Shown one piece after another: positions 56,526 through 64,000 of a DNA stretch of 64,000 nucleotides (its first letter is position 1; the number at the start of each line of letters is the position of its first letter). Origin of the DNA: CAUZFZ01 sp963579025 (GTDB taxonomy: Bacteria; Planctomycetota; Planctomycetia; Planctomycetales; Planctomycetaceae); contig CAUZFZ010000002.1 in NCBI GenBank assembly GCA_963579025.1, positions 1-64,000 on the forward strand, in the 5' to 3' direction. The position numbers and the translations under genes are program-made. The notes beneath the pieces are model-generated. The model ran no database searches. It worked only from the letters and a program-made list of their open reading frames with translations, and was not told the DNA's origin.

Positions 56526-57344
56526 CTACTGATGCGTTGCCGCGACGATTCGCCGCACGCGGTCAGCGTCCACCGCCGCCAACACGTTTCCTTTTTTTTT
56601 GGCTGATGTGCCCACAATGAAGCCCGAGGCACTCTGCGCGAGTTCGGCGGCATTGTCTGCGTTGACGCCACTCCCGACGAACACGGGAGTGCCATTGGCC
56701 GCCTCTGCCACGCAACGAAGATGCTCGATATCAACCGGCAACCCGGTCCCGTCGCCAGATACGATCAGGGCATCCGCATGTCCGCGATGAATCAGGTCGC
56801 GGACCTCGGATTCCAGCGGTCGGGCGGCCAGCGGCGCCGAGTGTTTGACGTCCACATCTGCGAGCACCGCTATGTGATCCGCCTTTAGTTGGGCCCGCAG
56901 TCGCATGAGTTCGTGAGCGATTCCCTCGACGATCCCCTGATCAGTCAACCTGGCTCCACACAGCACATTCACGCGAATGAACTGCCCGTTTGCCGCATGT
57001 GCAACTGCCAGGGCACTGCAGCCGTCGTTTCGTAACACGTTGACTCCGAGACTGACGTCCGGGAACTCCGATACGACATCGTGAGCGAGGACAGCCATGT
57101 GCGAGACCGTCGTTGCCGGGACCGCACCTGGAAAGAACGGTGTGTCACCGAAATTCTCGAGCATCAGGAATCGCACACCGCCGGTCACCCAGGCCTCGGC
57201 GTCACGCAGAACGGCGTCACGCAGAACGGCAGTGCGAATGTCGGCCAGCGAGTTTCCGCAGAGCGGGCTTCCAGGCAGAGCTGGAGCGTGCAGCATCCCA
57301 ATGACAACAGGTCGCTCAGACGAGATCAGCGAACGGTCAGGCAT
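56526..57344 (-). CDS. BtpA/SgcQ family TIM-barrel protein
   Basis: The 272-residue protein is taken from the ATG at 57344; a GTG at 57362 would add six residues. Family blocks seen are 'VIGMLHAPALPGSPLCG', 'FLMLENFGDTPFF', 'FIRVNVLCGARLTDQGI', 'ADALIVSGDGTGLP' and 'TPVFVGSGVNADNAAEL'. BtpA is known from cyanobacteria, where it stabilises photosystem I; other members (SgcQ) sit in sugar operons and their reaction is unknown. A 15-bp tandem duplication (57198-57227) repeats 'VLRDA', and a run of nine A residues encodes 'KKK' near the C-terminus. Confidence 0.88.
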   Translation of the reverse strand: MPDRSLISSERPVVIGMLHAPALPGSPLCGNSLADIRTAVLRDAVLRDAEAWVTGGVRFLMLENFGDTPFFPGAVPATTVSHMAVLAHDVVSEFPDVSLGVNVLRNDGCSALAVAHAANGQFIRVNVLCGARLTDQGIVEGIAHELMRLRAQLKADHIAVLADVDVKHSAPLAARPLESEVRDLIHRGHADALIVSGDGTGLPVDIEHLRCVAEAANGTPVFVGSGVNADNAAELAQSASGFIVGTSAKKKGNVLAAVDADRVRRIVAATHQ

Positions 57345-57457
57345 GTCGTTCTCAGATGACACTCACAGGCTTCAGGGCATTGTGACCAGGCAGTACAACG
57401 CACACGCACTATGCCCCGGGCACGTCGATCCGTCCAATGGTCAAGAGAGGTAGCACA

Positions 57458-57910
57458 ATGACTCAATCGCTGACGGCCGGCTCTGCTGGTGTGACATTGG
57501 ATTCCGTGAGGACAGGTCTGCTGACCGCAATTGGCAGCGGTCGGGTTGGCGAGCCCGTCAATGTTCGACTCCACTGGCAAACTGGAAAGTCCACGACAGA
57601 CCTGACGGAGACTGCGATCGTGGCCGCGAGTCTTACCGACGTCATTCTGAGTCTGGAGAACCCCGTCTGGCGCGTCCGCACAGGAGCGGGCGGCCAGTTG
57701 CTGCACATCCTGGCTCGCGATGACCGCGGACGAACCGCGTTGATCTCAATCGGCGCCGGCGACAGATCAACGCTGGCAGTAACGGTGTATGGAAACCACG
57801 GCGTCGTCCGGCTGGAAGACAGTTCGGTCAGCGAACAGGTACTGCGGGAATCCGCGAACGAAGCGTGGGGTGCAAACCTGAAACAGGCCATTCAGGCTGC
57901 CTCAGCTTGA
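57458..57910 (+). CDS. Protein of unknown function (150 aa)
   Basis: The frame starts at the ATG at 57458 with GAGAGG about 7 bases upstream. The product has no signal peptide. It is mostly beta-strand: 'VNVRLHWQTGKSTTDLTETA', 'GQLLHILARDDRGRTALISI' and 'TLAVTVYGNHGVVRLED'. The last segment faintly resembles the C-terminal sheet of Gfo/Idh/MocA proteins, but the NAD-binding half is absent. Its last 9 bases overlap the end of cdsA on the other strand. No function is assigned. Confidence 0.65.
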   Translation: MTQSLTAGSAGVTLDSVRTGLLTAIGSGRVGEPVNVRLHWQTGKSTTDLTETAIVAASLTDVILSLENPVWRVRTGAGGQLLHILARDDRGRTALISIGAGDRSTLAVTVYGNHGVVRLEDSSVSEQVLRESANEAWGANLKQAIQAASA

Positions 57911-58855
57911 GACGACCGGCCATGTCGGCAACGGCAGAATCAGCCAGAGCACGAAAGCCACGGGGCCGGCGAAGATGACGCTGTCGATCAGATCGAGCAG
58001 GCCGCCAAATCCGGGCATTAGCACTGCCGAGTCCTTTTTCTGAACATCGCGTTTGATCAGTGATTCGGCGAGGTCGCCAATCAGGCCGACGACACCAAGG
58101 ATCGCACCATACAGCAGCGACCAGCCAGCGGAACACGGCTCGGCGTTGTCAAAGAACAGTCCCGGCGCCCAGTGCAGCCATGCCCACGTCCCCAGACTTG
58201 AGCCGACCAGCGCGCCGACACCACCCATCCATGTTTTGCCTGGGCTGAGCGTCGGGACCATCTTCCGTTTTCCCCATAGTCGCCCGAACGTGTACGCCAT
58301 CGTGTCCCCGGACTTCACGGCAATGACCAGCGATGCCAGAACGAGATAACCGGCCTGGTCTCCGCTGATCCAGCGAAGCTGACATGTCACGGTCAACAAA
58401 CATCCGACATAGGCGACGCCAAGAACCTCTGCCCCGGCCGTCTCCATCGTCCTGCCTGGCTCTCGATAACGGATCGCTCCCCGCAGGAAGATTGCCAGGA
58501 CGGATAGAGCAAAGACCAGCATCGACATTGCCAGCCCGGCAGTCATGACGATGGCACGTGCAGACGCGGCACCGACCGTCAGGTCCGACTCCAACTGATC
58601 CGTGACAGTCAGGTTGAAGCGACAGCTCCAGGCTGCCACGACGATTGCCGTCGAGCAACACGCAATCATGAGGAACGACGGTTCGAATGATCGCGTCTTC
58701 AGAAGATCCGCGAATTCAAAACTCGCTCGCCAGATGAGCAGCAGAACCAGGCCCAGCAGATAAGGGGCAGACGCTCCCGCACGGTGGTCAAGGACAAACA
58801 CCCCAATGAGTGCCGGGATCAGAATCGCAGAAAAAAGAAGCCGCCAGCCCAGCAT
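57902..58855 (-). CDS. cdsA: Phosphatidate cytidylyltransferase
   Basis: The 317-residue protein has about eight membrane segments and the CdsA motifs 'VKSGDTMAYTFGRLWGKRKM', 'LSPGKTWMGG' and 'LIGDLAESLIKRDVQKKDSA'. It makes CDP-diacylglycerol from CTP and phosphatidic acid for phospholipid synthesis. The C-terminal signature reads 'MPGFGGLLDLIDS', where the usual form is PGHGGxLDRxDS, so His and Arg are replaced by Phe and Leu. It follows uppS by 6 bp, the standard gene order. Confidence 0.93.
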   Translation of the reverse strand: MLGWRLLFSAILIPALIGVFVLDHRAGASAPYLLGLVLLLIWRASFEFADLLKTRSFEPSFLMIACCSTAIVVAAWSCRFNLTVTDQLESDLTVGAASARAIVMTAGLAMSMLVFALSVLAIFLRGAIRYREPGRTMETAGAEVLGVAYVGCLLTVTCQLRWISGDQAGYLVLASLVIAVKSGDTMAYTFGRLWGKRKMVPTLSPGKTWMGGVGALVGSSLGTWAWLHWAPGLFFDNAEPCSAGWSLLYGAILGVVGLIGDLAESLIKRDVQKKDSAVLMPGFGGLLDLIDSVIFAGPVAFVLWLILPLPTWPVVSS

Positions 58856-58861
58856 AAAGCG

Positions 58862-59590
58862 TCAGCCTTTCAGTCCGCCGAAGCGTCGGTCGCGGGATGC
58901 AAAGTCGTGTAAGGCTTCGATCAGATCAGACTTCTGGAATTCCGGCCAGCATTTATCCGTCACCCAGAGTTCCGCATAGCTGATCTGCCACAAGAGGTAG
59001 TTGCTAAGCCGCATCTCACCAGCGGTCCGGATCAGAAGGTCGGGGTCTGGCATACCGGCCGTATAGAGGTGAGCGGCCACCGTGTCTTCATTGATCTCAT
59101 TGGCTGCCAGTTCACCGGCGACCACACGAGCGGCAATCAACCGGGCGGCATCAGCAATTTCACTACGAGCACCGTAGTTCAATGCCAGACACAACCGCAT
59201 CCCAGTGTTGGACCGACTGACTTCGCACGAGCGTTCGATCTCGCGGATCACCCCATCGGTCAGGCCTTCGCGCCGGCCGATGGTCGCAAACTGCAGTCCC
59301 TGTCGCATGATTTCCGAACGTTCCTCGATCAGAAACTGCTCCAGCAGGTTCATCAAGCGTCGAAGTTCCGCCTCGGGACGCTTCCAGTTTTCGCTGCTGA
59401 GACAGAACAGCGTGAGCTGCTCCAGACCGAGGTCGGCGCAGGACTCAACTGTATCGCGAACACTGCGGACGCCCCGTCGATGTCCTTCGATGCGAGGCAA
59501 CCCGCGTCGCTGAGCCCAGCGACCGTTGCCATCCATGATAATGGCGACGTGTCGAGGCAGCGCTTCGGGTGCTGATTCAGCCTGTCCCAT
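58862..59590 (-). CDS. uppS: Isoprenyl transferase (undecaprenyl diphosphate synthase)
   Basis: The 242-residue protein starts at the ATG at 59590. Family motifs are 'HVAIIMDGNGRWAQRRGLPR' with the catalytic Asp, 'GHRRGVRSVRD', 'LTLFCLSSENWKRP', 'LALNYGARSEI' and 'DLLIRTAGEMRLSNYLLWQ'. It condenses isopentenyl diphosphate units into the lipid carrier used for cell-wall and glycan synthesis. It leads the uppS-cdsA pair. Confidence 0.95.
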   Translation of the reverse strand: MGQAESAPEALPRHVAIIMDGNGRWAQRRGLPRIEGHRRGVRSVRDTVESCADLGLEQLTLFCLSSENWKRPEAELRRLMNLLEQFLIEERSEIMRQGLQFATIGRREGLTDGVIREIERSCEVSRSNTGMRLCLALNYGARSEIADAARLIAARVVAGELAANEINEDTVAAHLYTAGMPDPDLLIRTAGEMRLSNYLLWQISYAELWVTDKCWPEFQKSDLIEALHDFASRDRRFGGLKG

Positions 59591-59677
59591 GATGTCACAC
59601 AATCATGAGGGCCAATGATGCCAGATACGGCCCGTGGCGCTAATGCCCGCCGCTAAGCATCGGAGGCTGACACGGGA

Positions 59678-59845
59678 TCAGGCATATTCTGCTTCGAGAG
59701 AGATGATCTCTTCACGATAGTACGGCTCCTCGTGAGGAGATTCGATCGACAGACGGACGTGTTCATCGTCGAAGTCGAGCACCGTGACGATGAAACGGTT
59801 GTCGATGACAATTCCTTCGTTTTCGCGACGCGAAATGACGTGCAT
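59678..59845 (-). CDS. Divergent short CsrA-like protein
   Basis: The 55-residue protein is taken from the ATG at 59845. It aligns with CsrA from end to end ('MHVISRRENEGIVIDNRFIV', 'EHVRLSIESPHEEPYYREEI') but differs at many core positions: L2 is His, L4 is Ile, and the 'APREI.VHR' block is 'SPHEEPYYR'. The RNA-binding arginine equivalent to R44 remains. It has no tail. It could bind a different RNA set or act as a dimer partner of the other two CsrA proteins; this is inference. Confidence 0.82.
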   Translation of the reverse strand: MHVISRRENEGIVIDNRFIVTVLDFDDEHVRLSIESPHEEPYYREEIISLEAEYA

Positions 59846-60131
59846 CTTGGAGCCTCGTGATTCCAGCCGTGAGCCGCGTTTCGGATTGGATAAGCCGCTG
59901 ACCGTAATAATCGGGCCATTGTATGACTGCCCATCGGCTCCGCAAGTTGCAAAACAAATCTTACTTTGCGAGTGATTGAGGCCGTTGTCTCGCGTTGACA
60001 TTCCGGAAATCAGGGTTCTCCTGAGTCCACTCCCCCGCGAGACGACCAGTGTCACGCTGATCAACTGCGATCGCAATTCGTGCGTTGACGGGCGCGGGAT
60101 CGAAGTGCCAGCTGCGTCATCCCGAATGGCG
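59846..60131. other. Intergenic stretch without recognisable gene
   Basis: Between the short CsrA-like gene and the DUF1501 gene (both minus strand) nothing coding or repeated was recognised. The CsrA-like promoter should lie here. Confidence 0.5.
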
Positions 60132-61529
60132 TTATGCGATCAGTTCCGGGATCAGTTCACCGCCGAACTGGGAAAGCTGTTTGTAGCGGCCGGCGTGGAA
60201 GTAGGTGAGTTTGTTGTCGTCCAGTCCGAGCAGGCGCAGCATGGTGATGTGGACGTCACGGATGGGGTGGACGACTTCGACGGCTTCGGCGGCGATGTCG
60301 TCGGTGGCGCCAACGACAGTTCCACGCTTTGTGCCCCCGCCGGCGAACCACATATTCATGGCGTCCGCGTTGTGGCCTCGGCCAAGGGCGGTGACACCAC
60401 CTCGGTAGTTGTTGTCGGGAGTGCGGCCGAATTCTCCCGTCCAGACAACGAGAGTGTCGTCGAGCAGACCTCGGACTTTGAGATCTTTGATCAGCGCGGC
60501 GATCGGCTGGTCGACGCTCGCAATGCGGGATGAGTGGCCCTTCTCCAGGTAATCGTGACTGTCCCAGCCGCCGGAAAAGATTTGCACGAAGCGAACGCCC
60601 TCTTCGACCAGTCGACGCGCCATCAGGCACTGACGTCCAAACGCTGAAGTTTCTTTGCGTTCCAGACCGTAGGCCTTCTGGACGTGTTCCGGCTCGCTGT
60701 CGATGTCGATGATTCCCGGTACCGACATCTGCATGCGGTAGGCGAGTTCGTAGCTCTCCATGCGGGCCTTAAGCTCTTCGTGCTCGGGATGCTGATCGGC
60801 ATGGCGAGCGTTTAGCAGGGCGAGCTGATCGAGGGCCTTGCGCTGGTGCTCGCGGGTTTTGTACTTCGGAGGATTGAGATCGAGGATCGGCGAGCCGGTC
60901 GAGCGAAGCCGGGTTCCCTGGTAGTGCGCGGGTAAAAAGCCGTTAGTCCAATTCGCCGGACCGGCCTGTGGAAGAGCCAACTCGGTCATGACAACGTAGC
61001 CGGGGAGATTCTGATTCTCAGAACCGAGTCCGTACGTCGTCCATGCACCAAGTCCCGGGTCGCCACCCAGGCGGCTGCCTGTGTTCATATGAAGCAGTGC
61101 TTCCGGATGATTCAGCGAGTCGGCCTTGCAGCCGCGATAGACGCACAGCTCATCGGCAACCTCAGGGTCGGCCAGAAACATCCATTGGTCGCACATTTCG
61201 ATTCCGGCATTGCCAACCTTGCGCGACTTGAAAGGACTGCCGACGTAGAACCGCTTGCCACCAGCCAGACCAGCAGTGCGTTGTGACTCGGTCAGATGCA
61301 GCTCACTGAGTTTTGTTTTTGGATCGAACGTATCCGCCTGGGATGGTCCTCCTTCCATAAAGAGCATGATTACAGCTTTGGCCTTTGCTTCATGCATCGG
61401 CTGCTTTGGTGCGAGCGGACTGACAGCCTTCTTCTCAGCCGCATGCAGGTCGGTGAGAGCCAGTGCTCCAAGGGATGAACCGAGGCCGTACAGGAATTCG
61501 CGACGGGGGATTGCGGTTTGGGTCATCAT
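60132..61529 (-). CDS. DUF1501 secreted protein (Tat signal, sulfatase-like fold)
   Basis: The 465-residue protein is taken from the ATG at 61529 (a second ATG follows directly). A twin-arginine signal 'IPRREFLYGLGSSLGALAL' opens it, so it is exported folded. 'AVIMLFMEGGPSQADTFDPK' is the DUF1501 hallmark, followed by 'GSRLGGDPGLGAWTTYGLGS', 'IFSGGWDSHDYLEKGH' and 'VWTGEFGRTP'. DUF1501 proteins share the alkaline-phosphatase/sulfatase fold but have no established reaction. It lies 23 bp after the PSD1 gene, the usual planctomycete pairing. Confidence 0.95.
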   Translation of the reverse strand: MMTQTAIPRREFLYGLGSSLGALALTDLHAAEKKAVSPLAPKQPMHEAKAKAVIMLFMEGGPSQADTFDPKTKLSELHLTESQRTAGLAGGKRFYVGSPFKSRKVGNAGIEMCDQWMFLADPEVADELCVYRGCKADSLNHPEALLHMNTGSRLGGDPGLGAWTTYGLGSENQNLPGYVVMTELALPQAGPANWTNGFLPAHYQGTRLRSTGSPILDLNPPKYKTREHQRKALDQLALLNARHADQHPEHEELKARMESYELAYRMQMSVPGIIDIDSEPEHVQKAYGLERKETSAFGRQCLMARRLVEEGVRFVQIFSGGWDSHDYLEKGHSSRIASVDQPIAALIKDLKVRGLLDDTLVVWTGEFGRTPDNNYRGGVTALGRGHNADAMNMWFAGGGTKRGTVVGATDDIAAEAVEVVHPIRDVHITMLRLLGLDDNKLTYFHAGRYKQLSQFGGELIPELIA

Positions 61530-61552
61530 CAGCTCGCTCTTGTTTTGAATAT

Positions 61553-64000
61553 TCAATAAACAAACAGGAACTCGTTCGAATTCAGCAGCAACAAACAAAC
61601 ATCCGCCAATGCCCGCGTGTCCGCATCCACTGTCCATGGTTTGGCATCTGGAACGTAATCTTCGTAGACGTTCAGCTTCTCGATGAACTCAAACGGCTCG
61701 CCCGTGAATTCCTCGACCAGTGATCTGACGACCTGTGTCGGGTACTTCACTTCTTCCGGCTTATGGGTGTTGTGATACGCCTGCATTTCCTTGAGGTAGG
61801 CGTGCAGACTCGTCTGTTCCTTCCGAGTTGGAACGCGGCTGTAAGCAAGCTGTATGGCTCGACGAATCCACTGTTCAGTGTCGTCTGGTCGCTCTTTCTG
61901 AACGCGGAGAGCAAATGCGGTGGACCGATCAGTGATCACGTCGCTGTTCATCAGCGCGAATACCTGGGGAGTGACCGATGCCGACTCTCTCATCTCGCAG
62001 GACTCGTTCGGGTTCGGCAGGTTCATGATCTCCAGAAATGGATCAGCCTGTCCGCGGACGCGGTACGTGTAGATAGTTCTCCGGTTACGCTCGGCGGGCG
62101 TTCGAGAAGGCTGATGAGCCGGAGCAATCGAAAACTGAATCATGCGCGGCTGCAGCGCAACTTCCAGATTGATCTCGGGCATGATTGGAACACCTCCCAT
62201 TTCGCGGTTGAGTTCTCCGCTAACGAGCAGTGTGCTGTCTCGCAGTTCTTCAGCAGTGAGGCGACGTGACGGGAATGAGGCCAGCAGGTTGTTGTCAGGA
62301 TCAACCGTTGCCTGCTTCTTCACATCGACCGGCCTGCCGGACCGGCGGTAGACGTCAGACGACATGATGATTCGATGCAGGCGTTTGATCTTCCAGCCGT
62401 GCTCAATGAAATCAGCAGTGAGCCAGTCGAGCAGTTCAGGGTGAGTCGGTTTGCTGCCCTTCGCACCAAAACTGTTCGCCGTCTTCACGATTCCCTTGCC
62501 AAAGTGTGACTGCCAGACGCGGTTGACGATGGAGCGTGCTGTCAGCGGGTTGTCGTCTCTGACGACCCACTCCGCGAACGCGAGACGTCGTCCGCTGAGT
62601 TCGCTGGTGATCTCCCAGGGATTTCCGTTCGAGCGTTGCGCAGGCAATGCCGTTGCGCTGAGGACTCTCGGCGTGACAGGCTTCAGCGGAGCTTCGAGCG
62701 AACCTCCACCAAGAATGAAATTCGCGGGGCGCCACTTTTCATTGATCTTCTTCGCGGGCCTCAGTTTACGACCGTTCTTGAAGTCATCCTGCCCGTTGTA
62801 CACTGCCTGGACCATCGGTTCGTAGCGTTCGAGTCGGCGTTCCCAGATCCAGACATCCTGCTCGCGAACTTTCTTCATCCCCTTCTCTTCGTATGTCAGC
62901 CCGACATGTCTAGGCGGCTTTTTGTCTTCCGGATCTTTCCTCCGGGCATTCTCGTTCTTGTATGGCAGATCATGTTCCTCGTACCACTTCTTCGCAGCTG
63001 CTTCCTGCTTGTTCTGAAGTTTCGCCTGCTCCGCTCTGGCATAAGCGACCAACTCTTCGACGAGCTTTCGCTTTTCGGCAAATCCCTTCCGATTCTCACC
63101 CGGTAGAAACTCCGCTTCCATTTCCGCCGGCTGAGTTGTCGCAAACGCAGCGTACATGCCGTAGTAATCACGGGTCGGCAGCGGGTCGAACTTATGGTCG
63201 TGACACTTGCAACAACGCATCGGCATCGACAGGAATGCCTGACCGACGTTGTGTACGAGATCATCGAGATAGATCTGACGGGCTTCTTTCTGGGGAATCA
63301 TCTGCGTCCCCCAGGGTCCCATCCGAAGCAGTCCGGTCGCGATCAGAGCCTCCGAGTCACCAGGTCGAAGCTCGTCGCCCGCAATCTGCTCGACAATGAA
63401 TTCATTGAACGGCTTGTCCTTATTGAACGACCGAATGACGTAGTCGCGGTACCGCCAGGCGTTCGAGCGTTCGTAGTCATTCGAGAAGCCAGCTGTGTCG
63501 GCATAACGAACGACATCGAGCCAATGCTGAGCCTGCCGTTCTCCGTAATGATCGCTGTCCAGCAAGTGGTCGATCAGATCTTTCCAGGCCTGCTGCGGGT
63601 TCTTCTCCCAGGCCTGACGAAACCGAAAGACTTCGTTCGGGCTGGGAGGCAGTCCCGTCAGGTCGTACGTGGCCCTGCGGATCAATGTCCTGAAGTCCGC
63701 CTGCCGGGCCGGCTTCAGCCCATCTGACTCCATCCGGCGAATCACGAAAGCGTCGATCGGAATCGTCGCTCCGGCTGGCACTTCCGGCTTCTTCACCGGC
63801 TGAAACGCCCAGATATCCTCACGCTGATATCGGCGATACGTCCAGTCATCCACGAGTCCGCCACTGGTATCGACAATCAACCCGTCCTCGTTTTCTCGGA
63901 CGGACCATTCCTTCTTCTGAATCAGCAGCCGAGCTTCGGCGCTTGGCCAGGGAGCACCTGCCGCGATCCACTTCCGAATGTACTCCGTCTCTTCTTTCGT
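61553..64000 (-). CDS. PSD1 (DUF1549/DUF1553) planctomycete cytochrome-type protein, partial
   Basis: The frame is open to the window edge, so the start lies beyond 64000; 815 residues are visible. The first visible residues ('YIRKWIAAGAPWP') are the end of a PSCyt1 (cytochrome c-like) domain. DUF1549 follows ('PIDAFVIRRMESDGLKPAR', 'ATYDLTGLPPSP', 'HWLDVVRYADTAG'), then a CxxCH-like 'CCKCHDHKFDPL' and DUF1553 ('ARSIVNRVWQSHFGKGIV', 'YRRSGRP', 'FPSRRLTAEELRD'). These large secreted proteins are typical of planctomycetes. Electron transfer tied to oxidation of an extracellular substrate has been proposed, but no reaction is proven. It is coupled to the DUF1501 gene. Confidence 0.95.
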   Translation of the reverse strand, partial: TKEETEYIRKWIAAGAPWPSAEARLLIQKKEWSVRENEDGLIVDTSGGLVDDWTYRRYQREDIWAFQPVKKPEVPAGATIPIDAFVIRRMESDGLKPARQADFRTLIRRATYDLTGLPPSPNEVFRFRQAWEKNPQQAWKDLIDHLLDSDHYGERQAQHWLDVVRYADTAGFSNDYERSNAWRYRDYVIRSFNKDKPFNEFIVEQIAGDELRPGDSEALIATGLLRMGPWGTQMIPQKEARQIYLDDLVHNVGQAFLSMPMRCCKCHDHKFDPLPTRDYYGMYAAFATTQPAEMEAEFLPGENRKGFAEKRKLVEELVAYARAEQAKLQNKQEAAAKKWYEEHDLPYKNENARRKDPEDKKPPRHVGLTYEEKGMKKVREQDVWIWERRLERYEPMVQAVYNGQDDFKNGRKLRPAKKINEKWRPANFILGGGSLEAPLKPVTPRVLSATALPAQRSNGNPWEITSELSGRRLAFAEWVVRDDNPLTARSIVNRVWQSHFGKGIVKTANSFGAKGSKPTHPELLDWLTADFIEHGWKIKRLHRIIMSSDVYRRSGRPVDVKKQATVDPDNNLLASFPSRRLTAEELRDSTLLVSGELNREMGGVPIMPEINLEVALQPRMIQFSIAPAHQPSRTPAERNRRTIYTYRVRGQADPFLEIMNLPNPNESCEMRESASVTPQVFALMNSDVITDRSTAFALRVQKERPDDTEQWIRRAIQLAYSRVPTRKEQTSLHAYLKEMQAYHNTHKPEEVKYPTQVVRSLVEEFTGEPFEFIEKLNVYEDYVPDAKPWTVDADTRALADVCLLLLNSNEFLFVY

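Overview
The window reads as chromosomal DNA of a marine-type planctomycete (Planctomycetota). The markers are a DUF1501 / DUF1549-DUF1553 secreted pair, an exported sulfatase, a CRTAC/FG-GAP protein, two very large RTX-repeat surface proteins whose N-termini carry the planctomycete-type export motif (variants of 'LEDRxLLS'), a membrane Ser/Thr kinase with 'DWG' in place of 'DFG', three CsrA-like proteins, and long palindromic intergenic elements. Many genes lack a clear Shine-Dalgarno site and several start with GTG or TTG. No transposase, integrase, phage gene, rRNA or CRISPR array was seen. The species assignment is inference.

Layout. 0-8.8 kb: HD-GYP phosphodiesterase, lone receiver protein, RTX surface protein, cupin, lipoprotein, L-2-hydroxyglutarate oxidase and a NarL-type regulator. 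9-14.2 kb: tRNA-Thr, a decayed formylglycine-enzyme-like gene, an ABM-fold protein and an overlapping PAS histidine kinase / FixJ-type regulator pair. 14.3-19.3 kb: secreted two-part protein, EF-hand protein, CsrA, zinc-ribbon protein. 19.4-23.1 kb: a tightly coupled operon of sulfatase, a NapH-NapG-like membrane Fe-S fusion and a thioredoxin-fold-like protein. 23.6-31 kb: Ser/Thr kinase, MetE-like protein, CRTAC protein, secreted glycosidase-like protein. 31.2-39.8 kb: a 2034-residue RTX/dockerin/metzincin-like surface protein, followed 58 bp later by an 800-residue RyR-TPR-SLOG-cyclase fusion. 39.9-43.1 kb (minus strand): leuC, a retropepsin-like protease, leuD, sixA. 43.8-47.1 kb: PLP enzyme, aspartoacylase-like enzyme, aldo/keto reductase. 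47.1-53.1 kb: monomeric isocitrate dehydrogenase, tilS, a large membrane protein, CsrA, tRNA-Glu. 53.2-59.8 kb: small conserved protein, HNH nuclease with small partner, transketolase, BtpA-like protein, cdsA, uppS, divergent CsrA. 60.1-64 kb: DUF1501 protein and a PSD1 cytochrome-type protein cut by the window edge.

How genes work together. leuC and leuD supply both subunits of isopropylmalate isomerase. uppS and cdsA supply lipid carrier and phospholipid precursors. The kinase/regulator pair at 11-14 kb is a two-component system joined by an ATGA overlap. The sulfatase operon joins polysaccharide desulfation with membrane electron transfer, by location only. The DUF1501 and PSD1 genes form a standard planctomycete secreted pair.

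The strongest candidate for a little-described system is the RyR-TPR-SLOG-cyclase protein (37410-39812): an apparent sensor/nucleotide-signalling protein whose cyclase domain keeps both metal aspartates but changes the residues that normally choose the purine. Other notable points are a NapHG fusion with an internal twin-arginine motif, a protease gene inside the leu operon, and a two-copy 119-bp element with terminal inverted repeats.
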